DNA of 64,000 nucleotides from the NCBI RefSeq assembly GCF_000012365.1, contig NC_007650.1, positions 186,001 to 250,000 of the forward strand, in the 5' to 3' direction. How positions within the stretch are numbered: position 1 is the stretch's first letter; each line of letters begins with the position of its first letter. The position numbers and the translations under genes are program-made. This stretch comes from Burkholderia thailandensis E264 (GTDB lineage: Bacteria; Pseudomonadota; Gammaproteobacteria; Burkholderiales; Burkholderiaceae). The notes below the pieces were generated by a model. It ran no database searches, had not been told where the DNA came from, and worked only from the letters and a program-made list of their open reading frames with translations. Positions 62,338 through 64,000 of the stretch are shown here, piece by piece.

Positions 62338-63369
62338 TCAGGTGCGGGCCGATCCGTGCTGGCGGTAGCGGTCGAGCGCGACCGCGCCGATGATGACGAG
62401 CCCCTTGATGATGTACTGCCAGATGTCGGACACGCCGAGCAGCACGAGCCCGTTCGACAGCACCGCGATGATGAGCGCGCCGATCAGCGTGCCGACGATC
62501 GAGCCGACGCCGCCGACGAAGCTCGTGCCGCCGAGGATCACCGCGGCGATCGCGTCGAGCTCGTACGACTGGCCGAGCTGCAGCCCGTTGGCCGCATAGA
62601 GCCGCGCGGCGGACATCAGCGCGCCGAGGCCGGCGAGCAGGCCCGACGTTGCGTAGACGAACAGCTCGATGCCGCGCACGTTGATGCCGGACAGCCGCGC
62701 GGCTTCGGGGTTGCCGCCGACCGAATAGATCCGCATGCCGAGCACCGTGCGGCGCAGGATGAACCACGAGATCGCGACGACGGCGAGGGCGATCACGACG
62801 AGCCACGGCACGCCGAGAATCGAGCCGTTGCCGATGAACGCGAACGGCAACTGCGGGTTGAAGATCGTCGTGTCGTTGCCCATCAGGCGCGCGATGCCGC
62901 GCACGGCGGTCAGCGCGCCGAGCGTGACGATGAAGGGCGGCAGGCGCAGCAACGAGATCAGTCCGCCGTTGACGACGCCGAACACGAGCCCGACCGCGAG
63001 CGCGGCCGGAATGCCGAGCCAGCCCCAGCCGGGGATGTTCGACGCGAGCAGCGACGCGACCGCGGCGGCCGCGAGCACCGAGCCGACCGACAGGTCGATG
63101 CCGCCCGTCAGGATCACGAACGTCATGCCCGCGGCGAGCACGATGTTGATCGACGCCTGCTGCGTGACGATCGACAGGTTCTGCAGCGTGAAGAAGCCGT
63201 CGGTCATGAAGGCGAAGCCCACGCACAGAAGCACGAGGACGGGCAGCATGCCGGCCGTGCGCATCAGCGCCTGCATCCGCGCGCGGCGGTCGGCGGCGCG
63301 CGCCGGCGCGCGTTGCGCCGCGCCCGGCGACGCGGAAGCGATCTCGCTTTGCTTCATCTGTTGGTTCAT
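62338..63369 (-). CDS. Ribose-type sugar ABC transporter permease (RbsC-like)
   Basis: The 343-residue integral membrane protein has about eight to ten membrane segments and the family blocks FVILTGGIDLSVGSVLAAAA, IYSVGGNPEAARLSGINVRG and YELDAIAAVILGGTSFVGGV. It forms the channel of the transporter. The ATG at 63369 is preferred; a TTG 9 codons upstream is possible. It lies 42 bases after the ATPase gene. Confidence 0.92.
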   Translation of the reverse strand: MNQQMKQSEIASASPGAAQRAPARAADRRARMQALMRTAGMLPVLVLLCVGFAFMTDGFFTLQNLSIVTQQASINIVLAAGMTFVILTGGIDLSVGSVLAAAAVASLLASNIPGWGWLGIPAALAVGLVFGVVNGGLISLLRLPPFIVTLGALTAVRGIARLMGNDTTIFNPQLPFAFIGNGSILGVPWLVVIALAVVAISWFILRRTVLGMRIYSVGGNPEAARLSGINVRGIELFVYATSGLLAGLGALMSAARLYAANGLQLGQSYELDAIAAVILGGTSFVGGVGSIVGTLIGALIIAVLSNGLVLLGVSDIWQYIIKGLVIIGAVALDRYRQHGSART

Positions 63370-63411
63370 GGCGATAACCCGAGGGTGAAATGACAAGACG
63401 ACGGCGGCCGC

Positions 63412-64000
63412 TCAGTGCGCGGCCGCCGCCTCGGTGCTGGAGCCGGTGGCGAGCGCGATGATCGCCTCCTGCGTGATCGGCGCGCCCGTATGGCCGCCGA
63501 GCTCGCCGGCCACGCGGCCTTCGCGCATCACGAGCACGCGATCCGCGACGCCGATGATCTCCGGCAGCTCGCTCGAGATCACGATCACGCCGACGCCGGC
63601 GCGCGCGAGATCGTTGATGATCCGGTAGATCTCGGACTTCGCGCCGATGTCGACGCCGCGCGTCGGCTCGTCGAGGATCAGCACGCGCGGCTTCGTTTCC
63701 AGCAGGCGCGACAGCAGCACTTTCTGCTGGTTGCCGCCGGACAGCGCGCCGACACTAACGTTTGCATGCGGCACGCGAATCGACAGCGCGGCGATCGCAT
63801 CGCGCGCGCGCTGCGCGCCGCGCGCCAGATCGAGCGCGCCGAGCCGCGCGTCGCGTCCGCACACGGAGATGTTGATGTTGTCGCGCACGCTCATGTCGAG
63901 GAACAGCCCCTGGCGCTTGCGGTCTTCGGTCAGATAGACGAGCCCGGCGTCGATCGCGTCGCACGGGGAGTGCCCGCCGAACGCCTTGCCGCCGAGCTTC
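63412..64000 (-). CDS. Ribose-type sugar ABC transporter ATPase (RbsA-like), 3' part only
   Basis: The last 196 codons of a duplicated ABC ATPase; the frame is open to the window end, so the N-terminal ABC domain and the second Walker A motif lie outside. Visible are [14 protein letters not shown], the signature [20 protein letters not shown] and Walker B in [16 protein letters not shown], all typical of the C-terminal ABC domain of RbsA-type proteins. The tail is Ala-rich. Confidence 0.93.

Noticed and set aside
1..64000. Search by eye for CRISPR arrays, IS elements, tRNA or rRNA genes and attachment sites
   Set aside because: No spaced direct repeats, transposase genes with inverted ends, tRNA cloverleaf sequences or rRNA segments were seen. 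The cluster edges showed no obvious integration scars.

Overview
The window is GC-rich proteobacterial DNA that reads as the second, accessory flagellar locus of a Burkholderia of the pseudomallei/thailandensis group, most likely on chromosome 2. It matches what I remember of the second flagellar (fla2) cluster of B. thailandensis and of the B. thailandensis-like flagellum and chemotaxis cluster (BTFC) of some B. pseudomallei strains. The species call is inference from gene content and order; no database was searched.

1-12.1 kb: the 3' end of a flagellin gene, then motA-motB and a chemotaxis operon, cheY-cheA-cheW-mcp-cheR-cheD-cheB-cheB. It has two consecutive full-length CheB methylesterases and no cheZ, and ends in a clear intrinsic terminator. 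12.1-18.5 kb (minus strand): flhA-flhB-fliR-fliQ-fliP-fliN-fliM, the export gate and a divergent switch protein, with no fliO. 19.2-42.1 kb (plus strand apart from flgA): fliE-F-G-H-I-J, fliD-S-T-K-L, a sigma-28 gene, flgM, flgN, a free-standing flagellar muramidase, flgA (minus), flgB-C-D-E-F-G-H-I, a rod-only flgJ, flgK, flgL, a LafW-like protein and a small ORF. 42.1-46.3 kb is an AT-richer regulatory block: a ToxR/CadC-type membrane regulator (LafZ-like, minus), a short ORF, an RcsB-like response regulator and an H-NS-family protein (minus). Order and content resemble the Flag-2/lateral systems of enterics, Vibrio and Aeromonas, but with a chemotaxis operon added and without a LafK-type activator or flhDC in the window.

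46.9-52.4 kb: a glycerate or sugar-acid utilisation operon (MFS transporter, glycerate kinase, pyruvate kinase, CdaR-type regulator). 53.4-58.9 kb: a small secondary-metabolite operon, with an A-T-TE NRPS-like synthetase, an extended SDR, a SnoaL-like protein and an O-methyltransferase-fold enzyme in which the usual catalytic His is Cys. I regard this as the best candidate for an undescribed pathway. 58.9-60.3 kb (minus): a membrane diguanylate cyclase. 61.3-64.0 kb (minus): a ribose-type ABC transporter, cut by the window end in its ATPase gene. I saw no tRNA, rRNA, IS element or CRISPR array.
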